Origin: CAYQVO01 sp964421085
GTDB lineage: Bacteria > Bdellovibrionota_C > UBA2361 > CAYQVO01
DNA: 16,073 bases
Assembly: GCA_964421085.1 (NCBI GenBank)
Contig: CAYQVO010000052.1
Location: forward strand, 1 to 16,073
Reading direction: 5' to 3'
Shown: positions 15,198 through 16,073 of the stretch, piece by piece
Position numbering within the stretch: the stretch's first letter is position 1
Layout of the letters: every line of letters starts with the position of its first letter
The notes under the pieces: model-generated
What the model was told of the DNA's origin: nothing
Seen by the model: the letters and a program-made list of their open reading frames with translations, nothing else
Databases searched by the model: none
Translations under genes and position numbers: made by a program

Positions 15198-15227
15198 CCA
15201 TTCGATGGGTGATGATAATCTGAGGGG

Positions 15228-15595
15228 ATGAAACTCCCTGAAATTATTCCGATCATTTTCACGACTATTTTCTTCTGTGCCGGGCGATCTTCTCCATCGT
15301 CCGCGAAAGCGATAAAACATATAAGATCCGGCGCGATTGTAATCGACGTTCGTACTCCTGAGGAATTTGCGGCAGGCCACATCGAAGGCNNNNNNNNNNC
15401 GCGATTAACATCCCGTATGACATCATCCAGAATCATGTCGATCAAATCGGCAATGATAAGGAAAAGCCAATCGCAGTATACTGCAGGAGCGGGCGAAGAT
15501 CCGGAATTGCGAAAGAAACGCTGGAAAGACTGGGATACAAAAACGTTATTAATGGCGGTGGGTACACCGCTCTGGAGCGGGAACTTGGGAGGTAA
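15228..15595 (+). CDS. Exported single-domain rhodanese (sulfurtransferase), interrupted by assembly gap
   Basis: Two halves of one rhodanese domain sit in different frames on either side of ten Ns. The left half (15228-15389) encodes a hydrophobic N-terminus (MKLPEIIPIIFTTIFFCAG), probably a signal sequence, then 'AIVIDVRTPEEFAAGHIEG'. The right half (15401-15595) continues 'AINIPYDII...', then 'IAVYCRSGRRSGIA' with the catalytic cysteine loop C-R-S-G-R-R, and 'NVINGGGYTALERELGR'. Joined, they make a complete domain with intact active site of about 118 residues. Rhodaneses transfer sulfane sulfur; an exported form is likely to act in the periplasm. GAGGGG directly abuts ATG 15228. It lies 30 bases after the solute-binding protein gene on the same strand and may be cotranscribed with it. 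The frame break is best explained by the gap, not a mutation. Confidence 0.85.
15390..15399. other. Assembly gap (10 Ns)
   Basis: Ten consecutive Ns inside the rhodanese gene. The codon before is GGC (Gly of GHIEG) and the sequence resumes with C-GCG-ATT (Ala-Ile). Rhodaneses normally read G-x-I-x-G-A-I-N/H-I-P here, so little or nothing appears to be missing and the N count is probably arbitrary. Confidence 0.95.
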
Positions 15596-15735
15596 GCGGG
15601 CGGGCACGTATTTTTCATCGTTAAAAATGTGAGGCACGGGCACTTTCACCATCAGCCGCTCAGAGATGTCCCTGATGCGCTGAACGGCGGCTTCCAGCAC
15701 CTCAAACTCCATATGGATCAGGGGGAGGCGAGTTT

Positions 15736-15801
15736 ATGAAAAATAACTCAAGAAAAATCTCGGCGGTACGATATTACAGTTACAGTAAGGTGTGGCAGTA
15801 G
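15736..15801 (+). CDS. Possible 21-residue small ORF or leader peptide
   Basis: ATG 15736 is preceded by GGGGGAGG (15721-15728) with a 7-base spacer, a much better ribosome binding site than most genes in this window have. It reads MKNNSRKISAVRYYSYSKVWQ, basic and aromatic, then TAG. No family is recognised and the CAGTAAG repeats form part of its 3' end. It could be a leader peptide, a small protein or a chance ORF. Confidence 0.25.
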   Translation: MKNNSRKISAVRYYSYSKVWQ

Positions 15802-15821
15802 CAGTAAGGATGTAGTTGTAA

Positions 15822-15851
15822 AAAAAGGGGCGGACAGCCGGTCGGCTTTTT
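15822..15851 (+). terminator. Possible intrinsic terminator after rhodanese region
   Basis: AAAAAG (15822-15827) can pair with CTTTTT (15846-15851); inside it AGCC/GGCT (15836-15839 and 15844-15847) forms a short stem with a 4-base loop followed by five Ts. The A-run before and T-run after are typical of a bidirectional intrinsic terminator, but the GC stem is short. Confidence 0.4.
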
Positions 15852-15949
15852 CCTTAGCAACCCCATCTGTAATTGCAGTAAGCCAGAAATACCAAAGATT
15901 CCCTTCTTGTTATGCATGGAATGTTTCCGGTGCAGCGTTGAAGGTGCGT

Positions 15950-15999
15950 CTTCTGAGGCGTCCGGCATGATGCCGGACGTACGTAGTACTTCTGAGGCG
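15950..15999. repeat. 11-bp direct repeat (CTTCTGAGGCG) flanking a palindrome
   Basis: CTTCTGAGGCG occurs at 15950-15960 and again at 15989-15999, a 39-base period. Between them lie the strong palindrome 15959-15979 and a smaller one, GTAC-GTA-GTAC, at 15979-15989. The unit resembles a short mobile or regulatory intergenic element; whether further copies exist elsewhere cannot be seen here. Confidence 0.6.
15959..15979 (+). promoter_or_regulatory. Strong palindrome in flagellin-like leader
   Basis: CGTCCGGC-ATGAT-GCCGGACG: 8-bp GC-rich stem with 5-base loop (the arms extend to 10 bp if the loop closes further). It lies about 60 bases upstream of the flagellin-like ATG. It lacks a T-run, so it is more likely a leader RNA structure or operator than a terminator. 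Confidence 0.6.
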
Positions 16000-16040
16000 G
16001 GGATGTCCGTTTCAGTTGAAAATTCAGGGAGGAATTCCTA

Positions 16041-16073
16041 ATGGCTATTACAATCGGTAATAATATCGTATCT
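16041..16073 (+). CDS. Probable flagellin, N-terminal 11 codons only (3' end outside window)
   Basis: ATG 16041 follows GGGAGG (16027-16032) with an 8-base spacer, a strong ribosome binding site suited to a highly expressed protein. The visible residues MAITIGNNIVS resemble the conserved flagellin N-terminus of the 'MAxTIxxNxxSLxAQRNL' type. The segment between ribosome binding site and start contains the palindrome AGGAATTCCT, which could pair and mask the site. With only eleven residues visible the identification is tentative; flagellin is a filament subunit exported by the flagellar type III system. Confidence 0.6.
   Translation, partial: MAITIGNNIVS

Larger units (their letters stand above)
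15596..16040. promoter_or_regulatory. 445-base structured leader upstream of flagellin-like gene
   Basis: No clear gene apart from one tiny candidate ORF. It contains CAGTAAG repeats at 15783, 15802 and 15876, a possible terminator at 15822-15851, a strong palindrome at 15959-15979, an 11-bp direct repeat around it, and two GGATGT motifs (15808-15813 and 16001-16006). I found no convincing sigma28 or sigma54 promoter; the flagellin transcript must start somewhere after the terminator if that is real. Confidence 0.45.

Noticed and set aside
15194..15712. Minus-strand frame from ATG 15712 through the rhodanese
   Set aside because: The first about 38 residues (MEFEVLEAAVQRIRDISERL...) look plausible, but the rest is antisense to the rhodanese and crosses the N gap; no ribosome binding site precedes it.
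15900..16040. Sigma54 or sigma28 promoter for the flagellin-like gene
   Set aside because: No GG-N10-GC or TAAA-N-CCGATAT-like pair with correct spacing was found; TGGAATGTTTCCGGTGC has a 12-base instead of a 10-base interval.

Overview
The window carries a 3' section of a bacterial respiratory complex I (NADH:quinone oxidoreductase) operon, followed by a block of accessory genes. The organism looks like a Gram-negative, motile, respiring bacterium: there is a proton-pumping complex I, secreted proteins with Sec signal peptides, a periplasmic-type solute-binding protein, and what appears to be the first codons of a flagellin at the right edge. GC content is moderate and ATG/GTG starts are mixed. 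I cannot assign a phylum. A run of Ns at 15390-15399 indicates a draft or metagenome scaffold.

Region 1 (1-7208, + strand): the 3' end of nuoG, then nuoH, nuoJ, nuoK, nuoL, nuoM and nuoN. The genes are tightly packed with ATGA overlaps or gaps of 0-1 base, apart from 31 bases before nuoJ. Together they encode most of the proton-pumping membrane arm, and the key pump residues (Glu/Lys/His series) are all visible. nuoI, which usually lies between nuoH and nuoJ, is absent from that position.

Region 2 (7275-12596): a convergent polytopic membrane protein resembling GT-C-type glycosyltransferases (-). Divergent from it is a 1070-residue secreted protein made of about 17 ELWxxDGT repeats, a thrombospondin-3-like calcium-binding motif and a strongly basic C-terminal tail (+). 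A long hairpin then separates it from a convergent short GNAT acetyltransferase of the N-acetylglutamate-synthase-like type (-).

Region 3 (12597-13294): about 700 bases with no convincing gene.

Region 4 (13295-15595): a TrmB-type transcriptional regulator (-) divergent from an orphan branched-chain-amino-acid-type solute-binding protein (+). Their 88-base shared spacer contains two adjacent perfect inverted repeats centred 21 bp apart, plus a third half-site over a predicted -35 box. This looks like an autoregulated ligand-sensing pair, and it is the best candidate for an undescribed small system here. A secreted single-domain rhodanese follows, split by the assembly gap.

Region 5 (15596-16073): a structured leader containing a possible terminator, CAGTAAG repeats, a strong palindrome flanked by an 11-bp direct repeat, and two GGATGT motifs. 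It runs into a flagellin-like start codon with a strong ribosome binding site.
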